Source of the DNA: Kofleriaceae bacterium
GTDB lineage: Bacteria > Myxococcota_A > Polyangia > Haliangiales > Haliangiaceae
Direction of reading: 5' to 3'
Length of the DNA: 64,000 nucleotides
Assembly: GCA_020633495.1 (NCBI GenBank)
Contig: JACKDR010000016.1
Span: forward strand, 129,016 to 193,015
The notes below the pieces were generated by a model. It saw only the letters and a list, made by a program, of their open reading frames with translations. It was not told the DNA's origin and did not search any database. Every line of letters starts with the position of its first letter. Positions within the stretch are counted from its first letter, which is position 1. This document shows, piece by piece, positions 18,873-28,441 of this stretch. The position numbers and the translations under genes are program-made.

Positions 18873-21800
18873 ATGAGATCTCGAACCACGCGCGACCGCG
18901 GCAGGTCGCTTCACGATGGACCGCCGGGCCGCCGCGCCCGGGGATGGATGCGGCGCGCGCTGCTCGCGCTGGCGGTGCCGCTGGCCGCGTGCAACGGCCA
19001 GTCCGGGATGCAGACGGCGACCGGGTCGCAGGCGATCGGTGGACCGCCGACGATGCCGGCGTCGTTCCGCATGCCGTCGCCGGCGGTGGTCGGCGGGGAG
19101 GCGACGTCGGCGTACCTGCCGGACGGCTGGCAGGTGACGCCGACCGGCGCGTTCACGTACCGGATCCCGCTCGACGTGCCGGCGGGACGCGCCGGCATGG
19201 CGCCGGCGCTGTCGCTGCAGTACTCGAGCAGCGCCGGCAACGGGTTCATGGGCGTGGGCTGGAGCCTGGGCGGGTTCTCGGAGATCCGGCGCTGCGACAA
19301 GCGCATCGCGTCGGACGGCGTGACCGAGGGCGTCCGGTTCGCGGCGGACTACGGGGCCGACCCCGAGGAGCGCAAGGACCGGTTCTGCCTCGACGGCCAG
19401 GAGCTGTTCGCGGTGGGCGCGCTCGACCACGGCAGCGGCGGGTACGGCGAGACCGACACCGAGTACCGGACCGAGGAGGACGGCTTCGCGCAGATCTACT
19501 CGACGGGGCCGTCGTCGACGCTGGGGCCCGACGAGTTCGTGGTCCGGACCAAGGACGGCCGGATCCGGTCGTACAAGATGCGGACCGCGACGCAGGTGCT
19601 GTCCGGCGTCGGCATCGACGAGCAGGGGGCCGCGGACGGCTACCAGAAGGAGCTCGGCGAGCGCGGCGTGGTGTGGCTGCTGTCGAAGGAGAGCGACCGG
19701 TCGGGGAACACGATCACCTACCGGTACCAGCCCCAGGCGGGTGGCCCGCTGGAGGTAGTCCCGACGGTCATCGAGTACACGTCGAACCCGACGGCCACCG
19801 GCGATCAGAAGGCGGCGCAGCGGCTCGTGCGGTTCGAGTACGACTCGCACTACCTCGGTGGCGTCAAGCAGGAGTGGCTGCGGCCCGACGTCGAGCGCGG
19901 CTGGACCCACGGGATCGAGCAGGTGCAGACCCACCGGCTGAACGCGATCGTGATGGAGGGTCCCGACGAGACCGGCGCCATCGCCGAGCAGTGGCGGTAC
20001 GTCCTGGACTACGGCTTCAGCGAGAGCTCGGGACGGTCGGTGGTGACGTCGGTGTACAAGCAGGGCGCGGACCGTGGCGTGACCTGGCGCAAGGAGTTCG
20101 AGTGGGACACCGCGGCGCCGACGTTCACGGCGACGCCGGTGGCGTCGATCGCGGTGCCGCGCGACGCCAACGTGCCCGACCACTACGACAACGGGCAACA
20201 CGAGATCTTCCCGCTGGGAGCCGACTGTCCCGACTGTCCGGACAGCACCTTGTACGGCACGGTCCTCCAGGCAGGCGACGACGCGGCGCCGCTGGCGCCG
20301 GCCGCCCTGCTGCAGGTGGCGGACTACAACGGCGACGGCGCCGACGACATCGCGTGGACCGGCGGCGAGGAGCCGACGTGGCACACCCCGGCGCGCGGCC
20401 ACCTGCGGCTGAGCAAGCGCACCGCGAATGGCGTGACGCCGCTGGCCCAGACCGACGACGACGACGACACCGTGTTCGGCGAGGTCGTCGACCTGGATGG
20501 CGATGGGCACGTCGAGGTGGTGCACGACAAGCTCGTGTCCTACGGCGTGCACGAGAAGGTCGCGGTCGAGCGGCTGGATGCGCACGGGACGCACGTCGCA
20601 CTGCCCGACCTGCCGGCGCCGGCCACGGCGTACGCGGACCTGGACGGCGACGGCCTGACCGATCTGATCACCGCCGACGGGCCGGCGCTCGTGTTCGATC
20701 CGGCGATCGAGACGCTGCGGATCTGGTACGGCCGTCCGGACGGCAAGTTCGCGCCGCCGGTCGAGACCGGGCAGCCGGTGGGCCAGGCGTTCGACGGCAA
20801 GCTCGTGGATCTCGACGGTGACGGTCGCGCGGAGTTCGTGGATCTGTTGCTCGACGACGCCGGTGGCGAGTACGTCGCCACCGGGGAAGGCGCGGATGGC
20901 AAGCTGTCGGTGAAGATCTCCACGGTCGACCAGACCGGCGAGGTCCGCTACCACAGCTTCGTCGGCGAGACCGTCGCGTACGATCGCTTGACGGGAGACT
21001 TCAACGGCGACGGCCTCACGGATGTGGTGTTGCTGTCGGCGTACTGGGACGCCAAGAAGCCGGGGCCTGGTGGCACGCTGGGTGACTGGGCGATGCCGGA
21101 TCTCCTGCTCTGGAACACCGGCAACGGCCTGGAGATCGGCTCGACGAACCTGTGGGTCCCCCGCGACCGGTTCCGGGACGTCAGGGTCGGGGACATCAAC
21201 GGCGACGGGCGCGCGGACCTGGTGTCGTTCTGGAACGACGGCCTGCACCTGTCCGAGCTGACGCACTCGGTGGGGCCGACGAAGCCCGAGTGCTACTGCC
21301 TCGCCCCGGACGCCGGGCACCACACCAAGGTCGTGCCCGAGGCGAGCGGCGAGTGCTTTCCCCGCGACGCCGACATGCCCACGTTCTTGAAGCAGCGCAT
21401 GCCGATCAACTACTGGAATCTCCTCCTGGATCCCAACATTCCGAAGCAGCTGCGCCAGTTCTATGCGACCCAGTATCTCAAGAGCGAGAGGTACGTCGGT
21501 TGTGGGCCCAACGATGGCTACACCGACGGGTGGGCCGGGGTCTACTTCGACGATGGCGCGCAGGACCACGTCACGGTGCTGCGGTCAGAGGGCGACGGGA
21601 CCTTCCTGTCGCAGACGCTGGATGTCCCGCACCAGTACACCGGGGTGCTCGGCGGCCACGCGCTGAGCCAGCTCGGTGACTTCAATGGCGACGGTCGGCT
21701 CGACTTCGTGATCGCACACGGGCAGCCGTCGACGGGCAAGCCCTACTACGCGATCTTCGGCGACTTCAACTTCGCGCCGGATCCGACCTACCAGGCCCCG

Positions 21801-24800
21801 ACGGACCACTACGAGCTGACGCTGTACCAGCAGACCTCCACGAGGACGCCGGACCGGATGGTGAGGGTGGTGGACGCGTCGACCCAGGGCAAGTGGCCCC
21901 GGGTGGAGGTGACGTACGACAGCGACTGGCGCGCCGAGGGGCGGACGGGCTCGAGCAGCCACGCGCCCTGCACGTACCCGCTGGTGTGCCTGGAGCGGGG
22001 CTTCCCGGTGGTGCGCGAGGTGCGCTCGTACGCGCACACGGTCGACGGCGCGGTGACGCCGCGGCTGACCCGGTACTCGTACGAGGATCCGGTGGCGGAT
22101 CAGCTGGGGCGCGGGTTCCTGGGGTTCGGGACGTTCCGGATCTGGGACCCGCAGCGACCGGCCGAGGTGATGCTGACGTACGACCACCGTGGCGCGGCCG
22201 TCGACGGCGCGCTGCGGCGTTATCCGCGGGCGTTCCGGCCGTCGCAGATCACGAGCGTGGTGCCGATCCTGGACCAGGACGAGGTCGGGCAGGCGGTCGC
22301 GACCGCCCGCGCGCGGGTCAGGCAGGTGAGGTTCACCTACGCGACGCGCGAGCTGGCCGGCGGGACCTACTGGATGGTTCCGGTGACCGAGACGGCGATC
22401 GAGTTCGAGGACGACGTGACGATCGCCTGGGACGGGATCCACGCGGGGGCCGGCGTGCTGAACCACATCACGGGGCTCGACGTGCCGGCGAAGCCCGAGG
22501 TGGCGGCGACCACGGTGCGGTCGTTCGACGACCACGGCAACCTGATGCACAGCACGACGACGACGGCGTCGGGGACGACCACCGACGCGGTGCTGAGCTA
22601 CGACGGCGAGGACGAGGAGGCGTGGCTGATCGGCCGGCCGACCAGCGTCGCGGTGAGCGAGACCGTGGCCAGCGGTGCGACGACGACGCGGACGACCGCG
22701 TACGGCTACGACAAGCTGGGCCGGCTGGAGACCATCGACACCGAACCGAAGAGCGCAGATCCATCGCTGCAGCGTCAGGACACGCTGGCGTATGACGACG
22801 TGGGCAACGTCGTGACGGTCACGAGCACGGCGCCGGGCGCCAAGACCCGGCAGACCCACGTCGAGTGGGCGCCGGCGGTGGCGGGCTGGCCCGACGAGGA
22901 GGTGTACCCGAGCCAGGTGTGGGCCGATCACGCCGAGGACGCGTACCGGCCGTCGAGCTGGATGGCGATCCATCCGAGCCTGGGCGTGCCGCTGGCGATG
23001 GTGGACGTCAACGGGGCGCGGGCGACGATGCAGTACGACGACCTGGGGCGCATGGTGGCAGAGCAGGTCGACGGCGAGCCCGCGGCGACGTACGGCTACG
23101 CGCCGCGCGCGGACGCGGCCGGGGGTAGCAACGGCGAGGTCGTCACGGTCCATGTCGGCGGCCAGACCGCGACGGTGGCGGTCGACGCGCTGGGCCAGAC
23201 GCTGTCGCAGACGGTGCTCGGGTTCGACGGCGGCGAGATCCGGGTCGACGTGGTGCGTGATCTGCTGGGGCGCGTGGTGCAGGTGCGCAAGCCGCTCGAG
23301 GGCGGCGTGGTGCGCACGACGGGCTACCGCTTCGACAGCCTGGACCGGCTGGTGGCGACGGTGCTGCCCGACCAGAGCGAGGCGCTGACGAGCTACCCGA
23401 CGATGTTCACGACGGTGGCCACCGACCCGAGCGGCAACCTGCGCCGGGTGGTGACGGACGCCGACGGTCAGGTGATCCGGACGACCACCGGTCCCGGGAA
23501 GATCGGCGTGAGCACGACCTATGCGTACGGACCGTTCGGGGTGCTCACCGACGTGACCGACCCCGAGGGCGCGGTCACGCACTTCGACCACGACGTCCTG
23601 GGGCGCGGCGTCGCGCTGGCTCGACCCGACGAGGGCACGGTGACCAGCACCTACGACGGCCTCGGCCAGCTCGTGACCGAGGACCATGCGGGCCAGGTGC
23701 GCAGCTTCGAGTACGACGACCTGGGCCGGCTGCTGAGCATCAGCGATCTCGACGGCGAGACCCGCTACGTGTGGGACGAGAGCGCGGGCGGCATCGGCGC
23801 GCTGGCAAGCGCGACCAGCCCCGATGGCTACGTGACGCGTCGCCGCTACGACGCAATCGGGCGCCCGGTCGGCGAGGACTTGATCGATCCCGAGGGTGGG
23901 GTCTACGCGACGGACCTGACCTACGACGCGCAGGGGCGAGCTGACTGGATGGGCTACCCGGCGGTCGCCGGCAAGCGGCTCTGGGTCGAGTACCAGTACA
24001 ACGCCTGGGACTACATGTCCGGCATCGTCGACGTGTCAGCGGGGTGGACGCCGCTGTGGCGGGTCGACCACCGCAACCGCGACCTGGCGCTGGTGGACGG
24101 CACCCTGGGGCCGGACGTGGCGTCGCTGCACCGGGAGTACGACGCGCTGATGGGGAGGGTGACCGACCTGACGGCGACCAAGTCTGCGGCGTCGACCCCG
24201 AGCTCCTGGCTGACGTACAGCTACCTGGCGAACGGCCTGGTTGATCAGCGGACCGACAAGGTGGTCGGGCGCGTCGAGGACTTCGAGTACGACGGCCTGC
24301 TGCGCCTGACCCGGGCGACGCTGACCAGCCCGGGCGGCATCCGCGACTGGCAGTACGGCTACACGCCGTCGGGCAACCTGACGACGGTGGCGGAGAACGG
24401 CGCGCTGGCGGAGGTCAACACGTACAGCCCGAAGCGGCCGCACGCAGTGGCGAGCCACTGGGACCTGCTGGACGGCACCCAAGCGTACAGCTACGACGCC
24501 CAGGGCCGGCAGGTCGCGGGCGGACCGCGGTCGCAGGTCAAGTACACCGCGTTCGACCTGCCGCGTAGCGTCGAGCACGGCGGCGCGACCACGACGTTCG
24601 CGTACGACGCGTTCGGCACCCGGGTGCGCAAGGCGACCGAGGACGGCGAGACGATCTACGTGGGAGGGGTGTACGAGAAGCGGACGACGTCGGCGGGGAC
24701 CACGCACGTGTTCCACGTCGACGGCACCGACGGCCCGGTCGCGGAGATCACCTGGGACGACGCCGGCAAACCGGTGAGCCGGCGCTACGTGGTGACCGAC

Positions 24801-26081
24801 GCGCTGGGGACCACGGCGACGACGCTGGACGAGGCGGGCGACGTCGACGAGCGGTTCTTCTACGAGCCGTTCGGGGCCCGGACCGACGTCGACGGCGCGC
24901 CGTTCGGGACCAAGTCGGCGGTGACGCTGGGCTTCACCGGGCAGGAGCACGACGACGAGCTCGGGCTGATCAACTACGGGGGCCGGATGTACGACCCGCG
25001 GCTCAAGCGGTTCCTCACCGCGGACCCGATCGTGACGGCGCCAGGCTTCGGCCAGAGCTGGAACCCGTACAGCTACGTCGTCAACAACCCGATCAACCTC
25101 CGCGATCCCAGCGGCTACACGTGGTGCGAGACGTGCCCGCCGGAGCACGACGGGGGCGGCGGCGACGGCGGCGGCGACGGCGGCGGCGACCCCTATGCCG
25201 GTGGGCAAGACCCGAACTGGTACGACCCCGGCTGGTTCACCGATGCCGGTCAGCTGACCGACGGCGGGGGCAGCTCGCCGACGTGCGACCACTGCGACCC
25301 ACCCGGAAGCGATGCCCCGCCGGGCACGCTCTTCCCGCCGGGGCAGGGCCCGGACGGCAGCAAGCCGGGGACGAGCGGTGGCAGCGTCGGCGGCAGCAAC
25401 GGGAATGGCTACGCGCCGCCGGTCAACTGGCACGGCTTCAACGGATCCAAGGACGGTTCCAGTGTGGACCGTGGAGGTGGACTCGAGCGGCTGTGTCGAG
25501 ACGGGAAGTGCTCCGACTCGGGCTGGACCGCCGGGGCCATGAACGGCAACTTCCTCGCGCAGAGCGCGCAGGCGGCACCAGGAGTGGACCCGGGCATGTG
25601 GCCGAAGGCGCCCAGTCGGCCGTGTGCGAGCAAGGCCGACTCCGGTTGCGTCTGGGATGACGAGACCGACAAGAAGCTCGCCAAGTGGCAGCACCGCGCG
25701 GAGGCCGTGGCCACGGTTGCGGCCGTGGTCGCGGTGGGCGCGTATGCGCTCCCGGTCGCCGTCGTGGTTCTGCGGCGGCTGGTTCAGACGGGTAGAGGCT
25801 CCGACGTTGCGAAGCAAGTGGAGACCGCGGCGAAGGTTCCCAAGGCGCTGCGGAGACTGGAGCGCCTGAAGGACCTGATCCGTCAGCGTGAGAAGCTGCA
25901 AATCAGCCCCGGCTCAGTCGTTGAAGATGCCGCGAGAGCCAAGGGGTTCGCAGACGCGCAGTCGTGGCGTGAGGCGATGGTCGGTCTCGACGTCCAGATC
26001 AACGCCCTCGCGAAGAAGCAGGTGACAATGGTCAACGGGTCGACCATTCACGGCCAGCAGTCGTGGGTGGACGTCAAGTAG
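18873..26081 (+). CDS. giant SpvB/FG-GAP/RHS repeat lipoprotein
   Basis: 2402 residues. A lipoprotein signal (LAVPLAAC) is followed by an SpvB-like domain (about 70-330, with YRIPLDVPAGRAGMAP), a run of FG-GAP/VCBS calcium motifs (DxNGDGxxD; about 480-960), a TcdB-middle-like region (about 1050-1170), YD/RHS repeats (about 1270-1910) and an RHS core ending in GLINYGGRMYDPRLKRFLTADP and DPSGY (about 2020-2085). This is the TcB-TcC/RHS shell plan that encloses a C-terminal effector. The last 315 residues are unique: a Gly/Asp linker, a hydrophobic segment (about 2277-2300) and a charged helical tail with no recognised toxin fold. A strong GGAGGAG site precedes the ATG. Coding-like sequence continues after the stop. 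Confidence 0.9.
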   Translation: MRSRTTRDRGRSLHDGPPGRRARGWMRRALLALAVPLAACNGQSGMQTATGSQAIGGPPTMPASFRMPSPAVVGGEATSAYLPDGWQVTPTGAFTYRIPLDVPAGRAGMAPALSLQYSSSAGNGFMGVGWSLGGFSEIRRCDKRIASDGVTEGVRFAADYGADPEERKDRFCLDGQELFAVGALDHGSGGYGETDTEYRTEEDGFAQIYSTGPSSTLGPDEFVVRTKDGRIRSYKMRTATQVLSGVGIDEQGAADGYQKELGERGVVWLLSKESDRSGNTITYRYQPQAGGPLEVVPTVIEYTSNPTATGDQKAAQRLVRFEYDSHYLGGVKQEWLRPDVERGWTHGIEQVQTHRLNAIVMEGPDETGAIAEQWRYVLDYGFSESSGRSVVTSVYKQGADRGVTWRKEFEWDTAAPTFTATPVASIAVPRDANVPDHYDNGQHEIFPLGADCPDCPDSTLYGTVLQAGDDAAPLAPAALLQVADYNGDGADDIAWTGGEEPTWHTPARGHLRLSKRTANGVTPLAQTDDDDDTVFGEVVDLDGDGHVEVVHDKLVSYGVHEKVAVERLDAHGTHVALPDLPAPATAYADLDGDGLTDLITADGPALVFDPAIETLRIWYGRPDGKFAPPVETGQPVGQAFDGKLVDLDGDGRAEFVDLLLDDAGGEYVATGEGADGKLSVKISTVDQTGEVRYHSFVGETVAYDRLTGDFNGDGLTDVVLLSAYWDAKKPGPGGTLGDWAMPDLLLWNTGNGLEIGSTNLWVPRDRFRDVRVGDINGDGRADLVSFWNDGLHLSELTHSVGPTKPECYCLAPDAGHHTKVVPEASGECFPRDADMPTFLKQRMPINYWNLLLDPNIPKQLRQFYATQYLKSERYVGCGPNDGYTDGWAGVYFDDGAQDHVTVLRSEGDGTFLSQTLDVPHQYTGVLGGHALSQLGDFNGDGRLDFVIAHGQPSTGKPYYAIFGDFNFAPDPTYQAPTDHYELTLYQQTSTRTPDRMVRVVDASTQGKWPRVEVTYDSDWRAEGRTGSSSHAPCTYPLVCLERGFPVVREVRSYAHTVDGAVTPRLTRYSYEDPVADQLGRGFLGFGTFRIWDPQRPAEVMLTYDHRGAAVDGALRRYPRAFRPSQITSVVPILDQDEVGQAVATARARVRQVRFTYATRELAGGTYWMVPVTETAIEFEDDVTIAWDGIHAGAGVLNHITGLDVPAKPEVAATTVRSFDDHGNLMHSTTTTASGTTTDAVLSYDGEDEEAWLIGRPTSVAVSETVASGATTTRTTAYGYDKLGRLETIDTEPKSADPSLQRQDTLAYDDVGNVVTVTSTAPGAKTRQTHVEWAPAVAGWPDEEVYPSQVWADHAEDAYRPSSWMAIHPSLGVPLAMVDVNGARATMQYDDLGRMVAEQVDGEPAATYGYAPRADAAGGSNGEVVTVHVGGQTATVAVDALGQTLSQTVLGFDGGEIRVDVVRDLLGRVVQVRKPLEGGVVRTTGYRFDSLDRLVATVLPDQSEALTSYPTMFTTVATDPSGNLRRVVTDADGQVIRTTTGPGKIGVSTTYAYGPFGVLTDVTDPEGAVTHFDHDVLGRGVALARPDEGTVTSTYDGLGQLVTEDHAGQVRSFEYDDLGRLLSISDLDGETRYVWDESAGGIGALASATSPDGYVTRRRYDAIGRPVGEDLIDPEGGVYATDLTYDAQGRADWMGYPAVAGKRLWVEYQYNAWDYMSGIVDVSAGWTPLWRVDHRNRDLALVDGTLGPDVASLHREYDALMGRVTDLTATKSAASTPSSWLTYSYLANGLVDQRTDKVVGRVEDFEYDGLLRLTRATLTSPGGIRDWQYGYTPSGNLTTVAENGALAEVNTYSPKRPHAVASHWDLLDGTQAYSYDAQGRQVAGGPRSQVKYTAFDLPRSVEHGGATTTFAYDAFGTRVRKATEDGETIYVGGVYEKRTTSAGTTHVFHVDGTDGPVAEITWDDAGKPVSRRYVVTDALGTTATTLDEAGDVDERFFYEPFGARTDVDGAPFGTKSAVTLGFTGQEHDDELGLINYGGRMYDPRLKRFLTADPIVTAPGFGQSWNPYSYVVNNPINLRDPSGYTWCETCPPEHDGGGGDGGGDGGGDPYAGGQDPNWYDPGWFTDAGQLTDGGGSSPTCDHCDPPGSDAPPGTLFPPGQGPDGSKPGTSGGSVGGSNGNGYAPPVNWHGFNGSKDGSSVDRGGGLERLCRDGKCSDSGWTAGAMNGNFLAQSAQAAPGVDPGMWPKAPSRPCASKADSGCVWDDETDKKLAKWQHRAEAVATVAAVVAVGAYALPVAVVVLRRLVQTGRGSDVAKQVETAAKVPKALRRLERLKDLIRQREKLQISPGSVVEDAARAKGFADAQSWREAMVGLDVQINALAKKQVTMVNGSTIHGQQSWVDVK

Positions 26082-26410
26082 CGCAGCGAGCAGGGTGCGA
26101 TCGAGCTGCTCACTGGGACCGGCCGACAAGAGCAGTGGGACACCCTGCAGGCGGCGGCCGGCCCCGTGGTCGTTCACATCGCGCGAGCTCCGAGCGATGG
26201 CGCGCGCGATGCCGCGAGGGCCGCTGCTCGAAGTCTGCGGGCACGCAGCAGAGTCTGACTCGGCCGGCCGGCGCCGGCGAGACGGGACCGGCCTTGTCAC
26301 GTCATCGGCGCGATCGGAACCCCCGTCGCGGTTGTGGCCTCGGCGGCTGCGGGCTATCGGTCGACTCGCGCCCCCGCTGAACGGGAGCGTCGATGCGGAG
26401 GAGAGCGACG
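26082..26410 (+). other. gap after RHS gene with in-frame remnant
   Basis: No complete gene. In the RHS frame, 58 open codons follow the TAG (26079-26081) up to TGA at 26256, reading like protein (IELLTGTGRQEQW, PVVVHIARAPSDGARDAA). This may be the lost end of the effector domain or of a neighbouring gene. The remaining 150 bases show no clear signal except the ribosome binding site GGAGGAG at about 26397-26403 for the next small gene. Confidence 0.4.
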
Positions 26411-26554
26411 ATGCACAGGTTCACGAGCTCCAGCGACGAGGCGTGTGCGCGGGTGCTCGGCGACGTCGGCGTCGATCCGCGGGGCTCACCCATCGCGGGC
26501 AAGCGCAGGGTCCACGAGTTCGCCGGCAGCGACGCCGCGGCGGGAGGGCCGTGA
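26411..26554 (+). CDS. small protein, 47 residues, unknown
   Basis: A short frame with two features of a real gene. GGAGGAG lies seven bases upstream of the ATG, and its TGA overlaps the GTG start of the next lipoprotein gene (GTGA), so translation is coupled. The product begins MHRFTSSSDEACARVLGDVG, is polar, and has no signal or membrane segment. It matches nothing I recognise. It may be a leader that drives translation of the lipoprotein, or the remnant of a longer gene. Confidence 0.45.
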   Translation: MHRFTSSSDEACARVLGDVGVDPRGSPIAGKRRVHEFAGSDAAAGGP

Positions 26555-27081
26555 GCGTGTCGCGCGCGCACGTTCCCGGCATCGCGCTCGCGGCCGCGCT
26601 GGTGCTCGTCGCGGCGACCCTGGCCGCGGGGTGCGAGAAGGCGGGCTCGGCGATGAAGTCGAACCTGACGTGCGGTTCCCCGGCGGCGGAGATCGTCGAG
26701 CGAAACCTCGGCGAGATCAGGTCGCTGGTGCCCAAGCGGAGCGAGCCGCCGGGGGACCCGCACGCCGACGCGATCCTCTCGCTGGGGGCCGCCGCGATTC
26801 CCTGCCTGATCGCGAAGATCGACGACGCGACGGCTAGCCCGGTCTTCCATGGCTGCCCCTTCGCCATCGGAGACGTGGCCGCCGATCTCCTGGACAGGAC
26901 GTGCCGGCTCGCGAGCTGGCCGTTTCCCGATGGCTCCCACGAGCTGACTCCGGGACCCGACGGTTGCTGGGCGTACGTGGACCTCGTGAGGTCTCCCGGA
27001 GGCCGGCACGCTGTGCGGACGAGCTGGGAGTCGTATTACGCGGCCGGTGGCTGCACGCTGGCGCGCTCCGCCCGGAGGTAG
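26551..27081 (+). CDS. lipoprotein, unknown function
   Basis: 176 residues from a GTG start that overlaps the preceding small gene. The signal is typical of a lipoprotein (IALAAALVLVAATLAAGC, cysteine about residue 27). The mature part has a HEAT-like amphipathic segment (ADAILSLGAAAIPCLIAKI) and six further cysteines that could form disulfides. Its place just downstream of an RHS effector gene raises the possibility of an immunity protein, but nothing in the sequence proves this, and an outer-membrane lipid anchor is not the commonest place for one. Confidence 0.65.
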   Translation: MSVSRAHVPGIALAAALVLVAATLAAGCEKAGSAMKSNLTCGSPAAEIVERNLGEIRSLVPKRSEPPGDPHADAILSLGAAAIPCLIAKIDDATASPVFHGCPFAIGDVAADLLDRTCRLASWPFPDGSHELTPGPDGCWAYVDLVRSPGGRHAVRTSWESYYAAGGCTLARSARR

Positions 27082-27096
27082 CTCGCCTGGGGCGAG
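27082..27096 (+). terminator. candidate short terminator hairpin
   Basis: CTCGCC and GGCGAG pair around TGG directly after the stop of the lipoprotein gene, followed by GTTTCG. The stem is short and the T-tract poor, so it is a weak candidate. Confidence 0.3.
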
Positions 27097-27195
27097 GTTT
27101 CGAATCGCGGCTGGCGTCGCCGGACGCCCGCGGCGGGCCGGCATGCGGCCGGGCGGCGCGTCGCGCCCTGAAGACGTCGCGACCGGAGCGACAGG

Positions 27196-27873
27196 ATGAC
27201 GAGCATGACGATCTGGTCACCGTGGCCCGAGGTCCCTGACCTCCTCGCCGATCTCGAGGTCCCTGGCGCGCGCTGGTTCCAGCCGGCGCGCGCCGACATC
27301 CCGCGCCTGCTCGAGCTGGTGCGGACCTACCCCGACATCGCGGTCGGCGCCGAGAGCGTGCATGGCCAGCGCGGGTTCTGGGACTACCAGGTGCAGCTGC
27401 GCGACCTCGACGGTCCGCGGTGGATCTTCCCCGTCGCTCTCGAGCGCGGCAGTCGCGTGGTCGCGCTGCTCACCGTCGAGCTGCGGCCGCAGCAGCGGCT
27501 GCTCGAGGGCCGCCTCGCCCTGGTCGCGCCCGACGAGCGCGCCCGCGGGATCGGCGCGATGCTCGCCGGTCCGATCCCCGAGCGCATCGGTCGCGCGGTC
27601 GGGGCCGAGCTCCTGCTCAGCTACGCGACGCTCGCGCACCGCCATAGCCAGGCGCTGCTGGTCCAGCACGGCTACCGGCTGGCCGGGGTCATCCCGGGCT
27701 ACGATCTCGACCGGCTCGCCGACGGCACGGTCCGGCGGGTCTGGGAGGCGCTCTACGTCAAGCTGCTGGTCGGCGCCGCCGCGGTCCACCAGCCCGCGCT
27801 GGAGGATCTGCTGCCGGCGACCCGCGCGGTAGCCGCGGCGCTCGGCCTGCTGGGGCGCGGGCCGGCCGTGTAG
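27196..27873 (+). CDS. GNAT-like acetyltransferase
   Basis: 225 residues. The central part has the GNAT acetyl-CoA loop pattern R-x-x-G-x-G (DERARGIGAMLAGPIPERIG, about residues 114-133), preceded by the strand VALLTVELRPQQRL and followed by a helix and the strand ELLLSYATLAHRHSQALLVQHGYR, the usual end of the fold. The N-terminal 60 residues and the C-terminal 45 are extra to the core. The substrate is unknown. ATG codons at 27196 and 27205 are both possible. It stands alone, with no evident operon partner. Confidence 0.7.
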   Translation: MTSMTIWSPWPEVPDLLADLEVPGARWFQPARADIPRLLELVRTYPDIAVGAESVHGQRGFWDYQVQLRDLDGPRWIFPVALERGSRVVALLTVELRPQQRLLEGRLALVAPDERARGIGAMLAGPIPERIGRAVGAELLLSYATLAHRHSQALLVQHGYRLAGVIPGYDLDRLADGTVRRVWEALYVKLLVGAAAVHQPALEDLLPATRAVAAALGLLGRGPAV

Positions 27874-27889
27874 CCGCCGACGCCGCTCC

Positions 27890-28354
27890 TCACCGCCGCG
27901 TCGCAGCCGCCGTCCCCGCGAGGACGGCGCCACCCGGGCGGACACGCGTGCCGCGGGTGCGGAGCTGGCGGGGCCGCAGGCGCTCGCCCCCGCAGCCGCC
28001 AGCGCCGACCGGTGGGGCGGTCAGCGCCGACGGCTGGCGGGCATCCGGTGGCGCGAGATCGCGCGCGCGACCGAGCTCGACCTCGAGCTCCAGCTCCAGC
28101 TCGGCGAGGGCGCGTCGCAGCAGCGACGCGACGCGAGCGGACAGCTGCTGCGCGCGCTCGAGCACGGTGGCTCGGGGCATGGTCGAGCTGCCGGGCCCGT
28201 CCTCGATGGTGTCGGCGATGTCGTGGAGGATCGCGACCAGGCGCTGGTGGTCGTCGCCCCCGTCGTCCCCGCCGTCGAGGATCGCGAGCGCCGCGGCCTG
28301 GGCGCGCAGCGTCGCCACCAGATCTCGCTCCGGAACCCTGTCTGGAAGCGTCAT
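27890..28354 (-). CDS. hypothetical protein with helical N-terminus
   Basis: 154 residues. The first 100 look like a helical bundle (RDLVATLRAQAAALAILD, RLVAILHDIADTIED, VLERAQQLSARVASLLRRALAELELELE), possibly with coiled-coil pairing. The last 55 are Pro/Gly/Arg-rich and probably disordered. There is no signal or membrane segment. Its start faces the cyclase gene across 87 bases, so the two may share a control region. I recognise no family; the coding call rests on the sensible helix pattern and the divergent arrangement. Confidence 0.5.
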   Translation of the reverse strand: MTLPDRVPERDLVATLRAQAAALAILDGGDDGGDDHQRLVAILHDIADTIEDGPGSSTMPRATVLERAQQLSARVASLLRRALAELELELEVELGRARDLAPPDARQPSALTAPPVGAGGCGGERLRPRQLRTRGTRVRPGGAVLAGTAAATRR

Positions 28355-28441
28355 GCTCGGACAGAGGTGCCATGCCCGCGATCGTTACCGCCGGGCGCGT
28401 GTCCGGCGCTGGCGGTGCAGAGGCGCCCGGCGGTACAGTCG

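Noticed and set aside
26551..27081. Firm call of the lipoprotein as an RHS immunity protein
   Set aside because: Only position supports it. It has a lipobox and a HEAT-like patch but no known immunity fold.
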